From Coriaria nepalensis (Eukaryota > Streptophyta > Magnoliopsida > Cucurbitales > Coriariaceae), in the NCBI GenBank assembly GCA_027186245.1, contig CP114481.1, positions 51,863,501 to 51,927,500 of the forward strand: DNA of 64,000 nucleotides, read 5' to 3'. How positions within the stretch are numbered: position 1 is the stretch's first letter; every line of letters starts with the position of its first letter. A program made the position numbers and the translations under genes. Shown one piece after another: positions 10,683 to 20,935 of this stretch. The notes below the pieces were generated by a model that saw nothing but the letters and a program-made list of their open reading frames with translations, ran no database searches and had not been told where the DNA came from.

Positions 10683-11160
10683 ACGGCAGGAGGGGCGCAC
10701 TCTCTCTCTCTCCCCCTTTAAATATATGATAATGGGATTTAATGGGATTTGTAGAGGGTTTTAATTTTTTTTTTTTTTTGTTATTGATGGGAAAACTCTC
10801 TTATGTGCTTATGGGACCTATGGAAATGTTGTTGCTTTATTGGATGATTGTGTATGAGATATTTGACTCTTAAACTTAGGGGATGAGCTATGTTTAAATT
10901 TTAAATTTTTAGTATCCATGGAAAGAATCGACCGGATTTCTAGAAAGGGTATCCATTTTTAGTGCCCCTCCTAACTCTACTGGATTTCAAACTTTCCATC
11001 TCCCTAGTGCCCCACAGCTCTTTATTTTTTATTATTTCAATATTTTTTTCTCGGGAAGGGCTGACGGATTGAGCTAGTTACTCAAGCCTAAACTGTAATA
11101 CTAAAATTTTGGTTTCAGTCCATTTGTTTGCACACTTTCTCTTATTTGTGTAGACTGGAG
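10683..11160. other. 3' flank of the thaumatin pseudogene, no gene seen
   Basis: This stretch holds a CT run (10699-10713), a T15 tract (10765-10779) and AT-rich sequence with no protein similarity in either strand that I could recognise. Several U-rich stretches could have served as 3'-end signals for the thaumatin transcript. GC rises briefly at 11157-11172. Confidence 0.6.
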
Positions 11161-12160
11161 GGCGCGGGCGCAAGGCGAATAAGAAATATATGTTAAAAAA
11201 TATAACCATTATACCTAAATAGAAAGATAAAAAGACTTGAAGATTAAATTACCAAGACTTTGAAAATATAAAAACGGTAATTTAAATTGTAATGAAATGA
11301 AATGTGAAATAATTGAAGATAAAAAAATAAAGTACATAGATAAATATACGTAAACTAAAGGGAAGGTAAATAAATGTGAATTAATTTTAAATCACAGGAT
11401 AAAATAAAATTATTTCATTAAATTAAAGACTTGTTATCGTAATGAAAATGGATATGATATGATTACAAAGTGAAAGAAGAAGTAAGAATGTATAACGAAT
11501 TATATTAGTTTTGAACACTAAGTTTATTGAGCGATTAATTTAAAAGAAGTATGCGAATTTGTGTGCCGAGTTGAGAGTTTGAGTATCAAGAATACTCAAT
11601 GGATCACGCAAGCAGTAGGTCTACTATTGATGTAAAAAACGTGCAAATAGCAAAACATAGAATTCGCGAATGCACGATCCTCGGGTTAATTGATCTGTCC
11701 TAAAAAAAGGGTAATATGCAGGCGTGCCATAAATGAAAATATTTCGAAATAATGGTAATTTACATTGCGATAATACAAGTTGCGGATAAAGTAAAAATGA
11801 TAAGATAAAGTGTAGTAAGTTAAAACGCAAATATACTAAAGGTAAGATAAATAAAGCATACATTAAATTAAAAGGTAATGTAAAGTAAACTGTATAATTT
11901 AAATGTGCGATAAGTTAAAAAGCATTAAAATTGAAGAAGGCATTGCATTAAAATAATGACATTGTACAGTAATGGAAAAGATCTGACTTAGTTACAGAGC
12001 GAAAGAAGTAAGATAGGATGCTTAATAGTTTATACCAGATTTGGATACTAAATCTACTGACAAGGAATAAAACAGCAAGTAAGAAGCTAATTATAGAAAG
12101 TGGGTTATGAGTGTCAGGATCGGGCATTGAACCTCGAAAGAGCTTTAGTGTGTTGAGCCT
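11160..12160. repeat. AT-rich noncoding block with a diverged internal duplication
   Basis: Purine/AT-rich sequence with many short AATAAAGTA-like phrases. Segment 11436-11545 and segment 11955-12065 share an order of phrases (GTAATGAAAATGGAT vs GTAATGGAAAAGATC; GATTACAAAGTGAAAGAAG vs GTTACAGAGCGAAAGAAG; GAACACTAAGTTTATTGA vs GGATACTAAATCTACTGA), about 515 bp apart. The texture resembles plant Ty3/gypsy LTRs. It may be the 3' LTR region of the minus-strand Tat-type element to the right, but no TG/CA ends were resolved. Confidence 0.4.
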
Positions 12161-12850
12161 TGGAAGTTGCATTGCCCCTTTGGGGTGTTTTGATGGTGGC
12201 CTGTTTTGTGATTTTAACTTTGATGAAAGTTGTTATATATAGACAATTGAAGACTTGGCGGCCAAGTAACTCAGAATTTTCGGAAAAAGCCTCTCTGGTT
12301 CAGAATTTACAGTTTAGTTTTCTGAAAATGTCTTTTCTAGTGTTGGACCTCTTGAATTAGTTAACCAAAACTTTCCCTTTGCAACTAGACCCATTTCTAT
12401 TTGTAGAGAGACCTCTGAATTTGCTTGAAACCCTTGGAATTAGTCAGTCGGCTAAGAATCAACCGACTTATGGGCTTCATGATCTCAGGTAGGCCAAGAT
12501 TGTTCGTCCAACATTAGCTACCCGGTCAAGCCCTTCTAGCCGACTAGCGGCCATGGTCGACCAGCTTGTGGTTGGCCACCCGACCTTCTTAGTTTGTCGA
12601 TTGGTCAGTCCCTTGGTTGACTCGGTCATGTTTTTTGTCTACTTTGTCTCTTTTCCTATTTGTGCTATTTCCCTATTTGAATATTCCATTAACGAAGTTT
12701 CCTTGATTGGGTCAAAATGTGAATTTTGGCATCAATATATACCCCCCATTATTTTTTTTTATTGTGTATTCTGAAAGTAATAGGAATAAAGGACACGATG
12801 TCTTTATATATTTGGCCTAATACCACTTTATTTTGGTCAAATTTAATATC
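12160..12850. other. Noncoding LTR/leader-like segment
   Basis: This stretch holds no reading frame that I recognise. It has a TATATATAGAC phrase (12230) and GC-richer pieces with CGGTCAAGCC, GGCCATGGTCGACC and GGTTGGCCACCCG (12520-12590), a style repeated at 13995-14060 (TTGGCCAGCATGGTCGGC). The shared style ties it to the same repeat family as the PMD promoter region, probably untranslated or LTR sequence of the Tat-type element. Confidence 0.4.
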
Positions 12851-13690
12851 ATGTCAGCCCCTAGTGGAGAAAGCGACCCTTCAGAGCTTACGGTTTAATC
12901 GAAAAGCTCTTTCGGCCTTTCTTCTCAACAAACTTCTTTTGTTTCTCTTGAGCAAGATGAAGCCACTAGGTAGTTCAAAAGTTTAGAGTTTGGCCATACA
13001 TTTGAGCATCTCACGATTTAAAGGCTACATCATCCGAGCTTACTTACATTGGAAGCAACTCCTTTTATGCTAAAGCTTGAGTCTTTTCTCTTGCAAGGCT
13101 TTGACTCTACACCTAGACCCTAGCCTTAAAGAGATTTTGACGAAGCTAGAGGGTGTAGTTTATTCCTAACAAGCCTCTAACTAGATAAGGGTTAAGTTTA
13201 AGAGGATTGTCCATGAGAAAAGGAGGCTTATCTCTCTCCACAAAGAGCAATTTGAGATAAACGTAGAAGCTGTCAACTGATACTTCAACCCATGACTTGG
13301 GACTCCACACCATGAATCAAAGGAAGTCGTGGATCTAAAAGTTCCCATGAGAAGTTTGAGCAACTGAATAATGAGCACTTGGTCCTTTCGATCTAAATAG
13401 CCGATTTGGAGGCTCAGATCATCACTCTTTGCGATCATTGATTTGACATTCATGTAGCACTCGATGAAAGTTTTAGAATTTGCAGTGGTTTAATCAATGA
13501 TATGAACCGATCAGTGAAGGAACTTGCTCAAGCTCAACCTGTCGTTCAACGTCATTAAGATGCTCTAAAGACTGCGACATAAATTCTAGCTAGTCTCGAA
13601 CCATCAGGGAACAGTCTTCAGGATCTTTTGCAAACTTTAAAGATGAACGGCATGTAGGCCGCTCTCTTTTAGTCTAGTTTTCTGGCCAAT
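12851..13690 (+). pseudogene. Decayed ORF with coiled-coil C-terminus (putative additional ORF of the Tat-type element)
   Basis: From ATG 12851 the + strand reads MSAPSGESDPSELT and then suffers stops. The best preserved part is 13346-13660, one frame with few stops: FEQLNNEHLVLS, then IADLEAQIITL, then ESFRICSGLINDMNRSVKEL, ending LQDLLQTLK. Leucine/isoleucine spacing with charged residues indicates a coiled coil of about 100 residues. The function is unknown. It lies upstream of, and parallel to, the PMD frame and antisense to the gypsy pol further right, so it may be a second antisense ORF of the element or the tail of another copy. Internal stops are mostly TAA/TAG/TGA at codons one transition away from Gln, Arg or Trp. 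Confidence 0.5.
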
Positions 13691-14117
13691 TTTCGTATAA
13701 TCGGCTAATTATTGTTTCCTTATTTGTATGAATTTTATTTCATTGCCGATTTTATTAAGAATTGATTTGAAGTGAATGACGTTCATTATGATATTTTCCA
13801 ATAAACCGTTTTGTAATAAAGTTCACATGTTTTTGCATGTTTGATCAAAAATTTGGTTGCTAAGGGCCGAATAATTGCATTTATTCCAAAAATCTCTAGA
13901 ATATCCCAAAAAATCATATTTCCAGTTGGTTTTCAGCTTAGAAACTGCCCCACCCAACCTGTTTTAGTCGCGTAAAGTGGCCTATCTTCCCCCGGGCTCT
14001 CGACTGCTCATTGGGTTGGCCAGCATGGTCGGCTAGCATGGTCAACCAATGCTTGGGTGGGATGTTGGTTGCGGTTTGATCTCAGCCGTCCACTTTTCCT
14101 TTCTTTGCTACTTTTTC
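13691..14117. other. Intergenic segment, probable promoter region of the PMD gene
   Basis: No open frame was recognised. The right half contains a GC-richer patch and the phrase GATCTCAGCCGTCCA at 14079, a type of sequence common just upstream of plant TATA boxes, followed by the TATA element at 14118. The left half is AT-rich. Confidence 0.4.
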
Positions 14118-14126
14118 TATAAAAAA
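14118..14126 (+). promoter_or_regulatory. TATA box upstream of the PMD reading frame
   Basis: TATAAAAAA, followed by a C/T-rich leader (14140-14190) and then the PMD frame at about 14191. The arrangement suggests that the antisense frame had its own plant promoter rather than depending on the LTR. Confidence 0.55.
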
Positions 14127-15691
14127 GTCCCTACCTCCTTCCAAACCTCATAATTTCCTGTCAAACTTTTCCTCTACTCTATTCTCTCTCAATAAAAGGA
14201 AAAACCCCACTCCTTGGGAGAAAGTGTTGCATAGGGCCAATGAAGTTGCTACTCTCTTTGCTCAGAACCCTCTCCTGGTTGATTACAACTTTGTTACTTT
14301 TGTGAGAATCGGCGAAGGTATGACCCTCAGACCTTGAATTAAGGGTAAAAGGAATAACATTCCCCACTGGGACACTTATCCTTTTAATGGATGGTTCCGA
14401 TTTGAGGGTGATGAGATTGATAAGACCATTTCTTCGGTTCTAAACTTGAAGAGTTGGCCTTCTCTAGCTCCTACGGTTTGGTCGGGCTGGAAAGACCAGC
14501 TCACGCATTTTTACCTACCCCTGTGGCAATCCGCCAAACTAGCCAAGTTTATAGACTTAACTAGAGAGATTTTTATATAAGACGCATGTATTTTCTTGTC
14601 AGCCATGAGCTTCTAGTCCCCCTTGTATAATTGTTTCGGCTTTCCCCACAAGCCAATGACTATCACCACTTTATATATTGCTGCTATCACCGACCTTCTA
14701 ATTGAAGGTGCAATGTCGAGGGCCAATCTTCCTAACAACACTGTTGATTTCCCTAAATTGAAGAAAGGAGTTTGATATTGGGCAATTCAAGAACGAACAT
14801 ATGGGCGATTAGGTGACCGATTAGGAGCACATAGCCTTCATGATGGTTCTCCTTTGTAGATTTATGTTATGCATACCTAGTTATCCTTCTATCAGTGAGT
14901 TGCTCCCTCTATCCATGGCTTTAATCCTAGGTGACCGTTACTCACTTTTGTCATTCGTGTTGGGATATCCTTATCGGGGTTGTGGTGAGATGGTAGACAA
15001 TCCTTTTGCTAAAGTCAGCCGACCCTTCTAGATACTTCAACACTGGTTGTACTTTCATTTTTTGGCACTTTTCCTAAGGATGCCTCCGGTCACTAATGCG
15101 TTGGCTTCCTGCTGAGCTCCTCTTACTAGATATTTGGGCTTTGGCATGGCCTTTAGCTTTTACTTTTAGTATCTCTATGAGATTAGCTTATCAGATCCTG
15201 GTGCTCATATATTTTTCAGTCTATTTCATCAACGGCTGGTGGGACAAGATTGGTTTAGGAAAGATTCTAACCTATCAGATCGATGATATGCCTTTATCTT
15301 ATAGTAGGTTGGGATCTTCTGATAGGTTTCACATGCTCTAAGTCGTATAGCTACAAGTGCACTTTCAAGCTCTACTTTCTAGCAATGACAGCCAAGAAAA
15401 TCTTATTTACTTAGCATGTTCCATTGCCACCGACCTTCATGGTTAATGTTGACCTCCAGCAGTGACGCCTCTTCCTTCATGTTGAGGATGTTGCCATGGT
15501 AGTAGCAGCCATTGATACTCGACTATCGCAGTTTTAGATGGCATATTGTCGGGATCCGAGTACACCTATATCTTCTCTGTTATTTGGCTAGTGGAGTCAC
15601 TCAATGGCTGAGCACTTCCTTTCGACTTGCGACGCCATCCTTGAATAGCCATAAATGCACCTTTATGAGCATTATTGCTTCAGTTCGTAAG

Positions 15692-15760
15692 GTAATGACT
15701 CTATTCGTTATGACTTATGCACATGTCTACCTTCTCATGACTAACACTCTTATTTTATAG
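15692..15760 (+). other. Putative 69-bp spliceosomal intron in the PMD gene
   Basis: Donor AAG|GTAATG and acceptor TTATTTTATAG|CT, with a GACTAAC branch-like motif about 20 bp before the acceptor and a T-rich end. The flanking frames do not join perfectly (the next exon is open one frame off), so an indel or a different splice site must be assumed. Confidence 0.5.
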
Positions 15761-15839
15761 CTCAAAAGTCAACGCGACTCCAATTGATGTTCACTCAGAC
15801 GCGAACTTGGATTTCCATACCATTTTGGCTAGTACTAAG

Positions 15840-15907
15840 GTAATAAACTTTTCTTATTTCATTTTATGCATAACCCACTATTCTACTTACATTCATTCTC
15901 TTGACAG
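15840..15907 (+). other. Putative 68-bp spliceosomal intron in the PMD gene
   Basis: Donor ACTAAG|GTAATA and acceptor TCTCTTGACAG|AAG. Removing it joins two open stretches in the same frame: the exon 15761-15839 reads SKVNATPIDVHSDANL and then HTILASTK, and the next begins KACTIGNKQQRPAIWTCF and stays open to about 16098. Unspliced, the frame runs into stops inside the intron. Both introns are similarly short and T-rich. Confidence 0.6.
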
Positions 15908-17167
15908 AAGGCATGTACTATTGGAAACAAGCAACAAAGACCAGCTATCTGGACTTGTTTCTCCTCTTATTCCATGGAGTGTCCCGTGTTAGATGCAATA
16001 GACGCCAAGATGATCATTGGCGGCCTTATTAGATCGGATGTGGCAGATACCAATAACTTTGTAGCTCTGGTGATTGATTGCATTCTAGGGAACCATTGAG
16101 GCCGATTTTGAAGGAGTTATGGCAGTGACCTTAAAGGTTACATTGGTTATCAAACTTTTCGATGAGAGTCCTCTTCTCATCTTGACATGCCAGCCATCTA
16201 GGCTCGTATTGAGGTGTTCGTGCGACTTCCGATTTCTGAGGCTATCGGAATACTCTTCTGCATGATGCTTTTACTGGCATCAGTAGACTTCTTGCCTAGG
16301 AGGAACCTACTTCTCATAAGTTTGGCTACTTGAGATCGAAGTAGAGCATCCTCCCAGAGAACTTTCATTATGGGATAATGGGCGGCCTTTGACACTATCG
16401 TGACCAAGCTATCCATCCAACTAGAGGCAGTTTAGCTTGAGCAAGCTATATGGACCGAGTCTCAGGCCGAGCTAGTTTGACAATGCATTGAGTTTGAGAG
16501 ATTTATAGAAGACTTCATATCATAGATGACTGATGCCAAGCCGTGTCTAGAGACGGAGTTGATCTATCTCATATTGTCACTAGGCTAACCTACTGTAATA
16601 TCCCATTCAACTATTTCCCGTAATTAGATTAATTTTGTAGTCTAAATATTATCAGGAGTATATTTAGATTAATAATTAAGACTTACATATGATAAAGATT
16701 AAGATATAGATCGTAAAAGTATAAGGTAAAAAGTCCCTAATAGTAATAGTAAAGGGAATTTGTGGGTGTTGCTGACTCACCCACCTCAAGCTACAACTTC
16801 TTATAGTACATACAATTTCATTTATCTTCAATGGTTAGTAAATTTCTCACCACTGGAATTATCCCATGCGAAATTTCAAACGAAACTCAAGGATTTCCTT
16901 CCTTTCTCTATAATCCAGAATCATTAAAAGTTGAAAGTAAGAATTCTAACGTACGTCTTAGTTGTTGATGTTTATTTGAAAATTAATTAACCAAAAGTTG
17001 AGTTGAGATTTAAGAATACATCTAGACCTCTTGCAATAATATATTTTTCTCTTCATAATTTCAACCTCGAATTCGTTATTATTTGTCTTATGTAGAGTCG
17101 AGTAATCTGGAACCAATATATATATATATATGTTATGGATTTTTGAAGTTAATATGAATGGCTTGAC

Positions 17168-17372
17168 ATACTTGATGCCTCAATGTACTCAGCGCCTCCA
17201 ATATGCGACGTACTCAACACCTCGACGTACTCGATGCCTTGATGTACTCGACGCCTCGTCATACTCAATGTCTCTAATATGAGACGTACTCAACATCTCC
17301 AATATGCGACGTACGTGACACCTCAATGTACTTGACGTCTCGACGTACTCCAGGCCTCGATGCCTTGAGGTC
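17168..17372. repeat. Degenerate 17-bp minisatellite inside the LTR
   Basis: Units follow TACTCRAYRCCTYGAYG, with some lengthened by an AATATGCGA insertion to about 25 bp. About ten units are readable, for example TACTCAACACCTCGACG, TACTCGATGCCTTGATG and TACTCGACGCCTCGTCA in succession at 17206-17256. Confidence 0.8.
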
Positions 17373-18638
17373 TACTATATCAGCAATAAAACTGTTTAGA
17401 TGGATTAAAGGTTATTGAATAGTAGAGAATAATGAATACTCCTTATAAACATTATATACATCAAGTAGTATAGTTGAGTTAGTTTTAACTGGGATATAAT
17501 AAATGCATGGTAAATAGTTAAACGATGTTTGTAAAGTTGTTTGATGCCTTAAATTAAATTATGTGTTTTAAGTATAATTGAGAATAACTCTCTTACTAAG
17601 ATATATGCATGCTTGGTTAGGTTAGGAGCTGGCCCTAAAACTGAAGGATTTCAAGAAACTCTTACAAAATATTACCTACGTCAAGTAAGTAAAGTCTCAC
17701 CTCCAACATAAGTATGTTCATTGTTTGTTCAACTTTAGAGTGATGATATTGATATGAATGCAATATAGCATGCTGAAAATTAAGTTGATAAAACTATATT
17801 GCGTGGTGCTGTGTTTTTGTATATCATGTTGGAATTGAGTTTATATTACTTGAATATATACCTTTTCCAAAAAGTATTGAATGCACCACTAGTTTTCATG
17901 CGAGGATAGCCAAGAGAAATGTTATGCTTTTAGTTGATTAGTGTGGTGCTTGAAATGGCATAAGCATAACATTATAGTGAGATGCTGCTTGGTAAGGGCG
18001 GACTGAGCAGAATCGCATACCTCAGAGATTTTTATTCAACCAAGTCTGACTAAGAGAGGTTATTGATCCTAGATGTGATCTGATTAGGGTAGACTGAGCA
18101 GAGTCACTGATCTTAGATATTATTGGTCATAGAGGACCATAGATAACAGTATTGTCGGGGACAACATCCTTAGGACCCATATCAGTAGAATAAGAGCATC
18201 TCATTTGCATAAGATTATTTATAAGAATTTTCAGAGCTATCCAATCAAGTTGTTTTAAAATGTATTTGAAATATGTTAGCTCATAGTAGTTTCTTGTGTT
18301 GTAGGTAAGCAAAAGGGAAAGTCAATAATTTTGTGATTGGGTGAATAAAGTATGATCGACCTGGTGTGGAGTACATATTCGCCCGACCTGTGGTGAGACA
18401 AGAAAGTTTAAGAATATATTTTAGGGAGTCCTTTAAACGTATTTTGAGAAGCTTTTAAAAGCATAACTTTGCTCTATTACCAAAGTTGTAAATATTATCA
18501 TGGTTACATATTATGTACATAAATTATATATATAACGTACTATGTGTTCTTTTAATATCGTTGTTGAGATAGATTTAAACAAATTTTTAAGGAAGTTCAA
18601 TTTTTTTGTATCTTTATCGAAGGATTCCAAGTTAGTTA

Positions 18639-18734
18639 TGTAATGCTCCTACTGGTTATATTTAAATAAAAATAAAAGTAAATATTTTCTCGAAGGCATT
18701 TGATAAGCAATATAGCTAGTAGGAGGTTATTACA
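18639..18734. repeat. Terminal hairpin (about 20-bp imperfect arms)
   Basis: TGTAATGCTCCTACTGGTTA at 18639 pairs imperfectly with AGCTAGTAGGAGGTTATTACA ending at 18734, around an AT-rich loop of about 50 bp. It could be a small MITE of about 96 bp or a structure at the LTR's end. Confidence 0.5.
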
Positions 18735-18880
18735 CCGATCGAGTTTTGATATGGACTGGCACCGTAGAGGAGGTAGAGCGAGAGCTAGAGATGACATAGG
18801 CCGCATGGAGCATCGTCCAGACATTTTCCTTCCCCACACTGCTTTATTCACTTTGTTTAGTGTATTGTAATTTTATGACT
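18735..18880 (+). pseudogene. Possible C-terminal fragment of the PMD reading frame
   Basis: After the LTR, the + strand reads a charged stretch (VEEVERELEMT, then AAWSIVQTF) of coiled-coil type that could continue the interrupted PMD tail; it ends before 18880. There is no domain to identify it independently. The assignment rests on position, strand and amino-acid character only. Confidence 0.3.
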
Positions 18881-18989
18881 TGTTACCCTTTTAGGTCGGC
18901 AGGGCCAATCCTCTTATAAAGTTTTTGTTAGTTCGGCCAAATGATCGTCCTTTAATGGATATTTTTGACTTTTTATTGTTGCATGCACT

Positions 18990-20935
18990 TCATTTATTAT
19001 GTATGGTCAAAACTTTCGCCTTTACTCATGGACTTTCATAGATAGTCGGGACATAACGCTTTAGATAAAATCCGTTAATCAACATATATTACGCTACGCC
19101 TTCTAGGCTTTCTAACCAGTAAGTAATGTTAGAAAATGTTTGTGACACTCGAAAAGGTCTTTCCCAATTGGGAGCCTCTTTTCCATAAGCTTTTGAAACA
19201 CCCGTTTGTCTGATTGGTAATAATATCTTCTAGACCAGATCCCCTATTGCAAATAACTTGACTCTTACCCTTTTGTTGTAGGCTCTGACAACCTTATTTT
19301 TATGGGTCGTCAGAGCATTCAATGCATCTGATCTCTCTCCTTCTAGATCTCTTAACTCAATATGCATTGGCAATACATCATCGTGACTATATACTAATGA
19401 GTATGGTGTTGTGAATGGTTGGTCCTAGAAGGTTCTGCGAAGAACTTGGATTCTTCTTGATCATCTTTTTAATCATATCGATCTCCACTTTGTTAGTTGT
19501 CTCGGCACCTAGCCATTAGCCTATGCATAATAAGGTGTTGAATTGATTGACTTGAACCCATGTTCTTTAGTGAACTTAGCTATACCACCAGTGAAAATGA
19601 TGGTGTTATTGGTAGTAATGGTCTCTAGGACCCCAAACCAATAGATGATCATTTCCTTTAGGAATTCTATAACCTCCATTGCAACTAAGATCTATGTGTG
19701 ATGCTTACTTGATCCAGGATATATTTGACTAATCACATTGATAGCCCAACCTCTGAACGACCAAGGCTTAATAATTGATTGCATTCCTAGTGCTGGTTGC
19801 CTCTAGATTGGTCCACACCTTTAACAACTCTTACATCCCTTTGAATATTTTTTGCAATCTTTTAGGATAGTCGGCCAATAAAAGCTGTGACGCCTAATTA
19901 GCCAACACATTTTCCATCTGGCTTGGTGGGATCAACAAATTTTGTTATGAACCTTTTTCATGATCTATATGCCTTCGATAAACTCAAGACATTTGAAAAC
20001 CAGATCGTTATGGCCTTGCCGAAATAGCTCGTTATCTATCAGAGTATAGTTGATAGCTAATCATTGGAGTTTGATCGGGAAAATCCCATCTAGATATTGA
20101 AGGTATTTGATGAGAGACGATCGCTAATAACTCGCCTCTAGGTTCTCTATGTCAAAGATCAAAAGTCGAATGTGCTTAAAAGTGAGAATCAGATGGTTCC
20201 ATTTATAGACAGTCACTATCTTTGAAGATCCATCTAATATGCTTAAGCCAGATGCTAAATGCGCTATGTCATAGCTTCCACATTAAAATATTGAGAAAAT
20301 GGTTTAAATCCCACTCAAATTCTTCTAGGATCTAGATTGCAATGGCAAAATACTCTATTAATCCGGGGTTCATGCACTTGTAATCTACTAATATTTTTTG
20401 AACCACCGATTAAGAGTCATGAACGATCACTATCAAGTCGCTAGAAAGACGTACATAGTATGTGGTCCTTCTAGCTCAACTTTCCCTACCTGAATACAAT
20501 TCCCATATGGACTATTCGATGCGAAGTACTTCAAACTCATCATTGTAATCGTTTGGTAAACGTTCGGAGGGGTAGTCGGCTAAGAAATTGGCTAAGGCTT
20601 AGCCTTCAATTGAATTCTGTAGCATGTATTGTAAACTAAACTCGGCTAATGTGTGGGCCCATTTAACCAAGTTTCGCTTAAGGATCGACCGAGATAGGAG
20701 ATACTTCATAAGATTGGTCCGTGCTATGACCAAAACATACATATTCATCAGGTAGTCCTAAACTTATCTGACAGTGAAATATAGAGCTAGACATAATTTC
20801 TCGATTGAAGTATAACACCTCCGTAGGAGTCAATACTAGGATGAGATAGTAAATGGCTTAGTCGCATCTAGCATCATTTTCTTGAGCAAAGAGGTAGCCA
20901 ATAGATTTAGCGGTTGCTAAAACATACAATATCAT
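18990..20935 (-). pseudogene. Ty3/gypsy (Tat-lineage type) RNase H and integrase remnant
   Basis: Reading leftward from 20935: LYVLATAKSIGYLFAQENDA and AIYYL (RT-RNase H region), YTSIEKLCLALYF (about 20815), LVKWAHTLAEFSLQYM then ALANFLADYPSERLP (20665-20570), and a shortened second RNase H block near 20500-20340 (WELYSG, DYKCMNPGLIEYFAIAI). Integrase follows: HQARWKM (19929), FYWPTILKDCKKYSKGCKSC (19895-19825), IIKPWSFRGWAINVISQIYP (19770-19715), FGVLETITTNN (19640), INSTPYYA (19550), TPYSLVYSHDDVLPMHIELR (19405-19345), VRAYNKRVRVKLFAIGDLV (19290-19235) and the C-terminal INGFYLKRYVPTI (19080-19040). The first two catalytic aspartates are Asn (WAIN-V, TTNN) and the Glu region is frameshifted. 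RT proper, protease and gag are missing because the satellite array replaces them. The domain style with two RNase H-like parts suggests Tat/Ogre, consistent with the convergent PMD frame. Confidence 0.88.

Larger units (their letters stand above)
14190..16593 (+). pseudogene. Plant mobile domain (PMD, aminotransferase-like) protein, decayed, with probable introns
   Basis: The + strand encodes a protein of the plant mobile domain family, known from plant nuclear proteins and from transposable elements. Recognisable blocks: NPTPWEKV and NFVTFVRIGEG (14200-14310), HWDTYPFNGWFRFEGDEI (14370-14420), LPLWQSAKLAKFIDLTREIF (14518-14576), SPLYNCFGFPHKPMT (14618-14660), EHIAFMMVLLCRFMLCIPS (14827-14885), ISELLPLSMAL (14892) and RPF-x-ILQHWLYFHF (15022-15060, family GPFW-x-LQLW). 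A coiled-coil tail follows (16380-16560: FDTIVTKLSIQLEAV, then FERFIEDFIS). Two apparent introns lie in the 3' half. Stops are mostly TAG in place of Trp TGG. The start codon is lost or unrecognised. The gene converges on a minus-strand gypsy pol. Its exact molecular role is unknown. The family call is confident, intactness is excluded. Confidence 0.8.
16594..18734. mobile_element. Probable solo LTR of a Ty3/gypsy (chromovirus-like) element
   Basis: The segment starts TGTAATATCCC and ends GGTTATTACA, giving inverted termini typical of gypsy LTRs of the TGTAAYRTCCC type. It is noncoding in both strands, contains an (AT)n run (17116-17132), a minisatellite (17168-17372) and a GC-richer ACCTGGTGTGGAG/CCCGACCTGTGG segment (18360-18395). 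On its left the PMD coiled coil is still readable (FERFIEDFIS), on its right a further fragment of similar character appears, so the LTR seems to interrupt that frame. Flanks (CCTAC / CCGAT) do not give a clean target-site duplication. No internal region is present, hence solo LTR. An alternative is that it belongs to the host Tat-type element. Confidence 0.5.

Noticed and set aside
10279..10764. A 161-codon frame as an independent gene
   Set aside because: It is the middle of thaumatin exon 2 read past the 1-nt deletion; after about 10424 it has no family similarity whereas the neighbouring frame does.
13181..16416. Minus-strand frames at 13181-13453, 14179-14367 and 16198-16416
   Set aside because: They lie opposite to the PMD/coiled-coil frames, which explain the open reading; no domain was recognised.
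16594..18734. Target-site duplication for the solo LTR
   Set aside because: CCTAC on the left and CCGAT on the right share only two leading bases, so no duplication is claimed.
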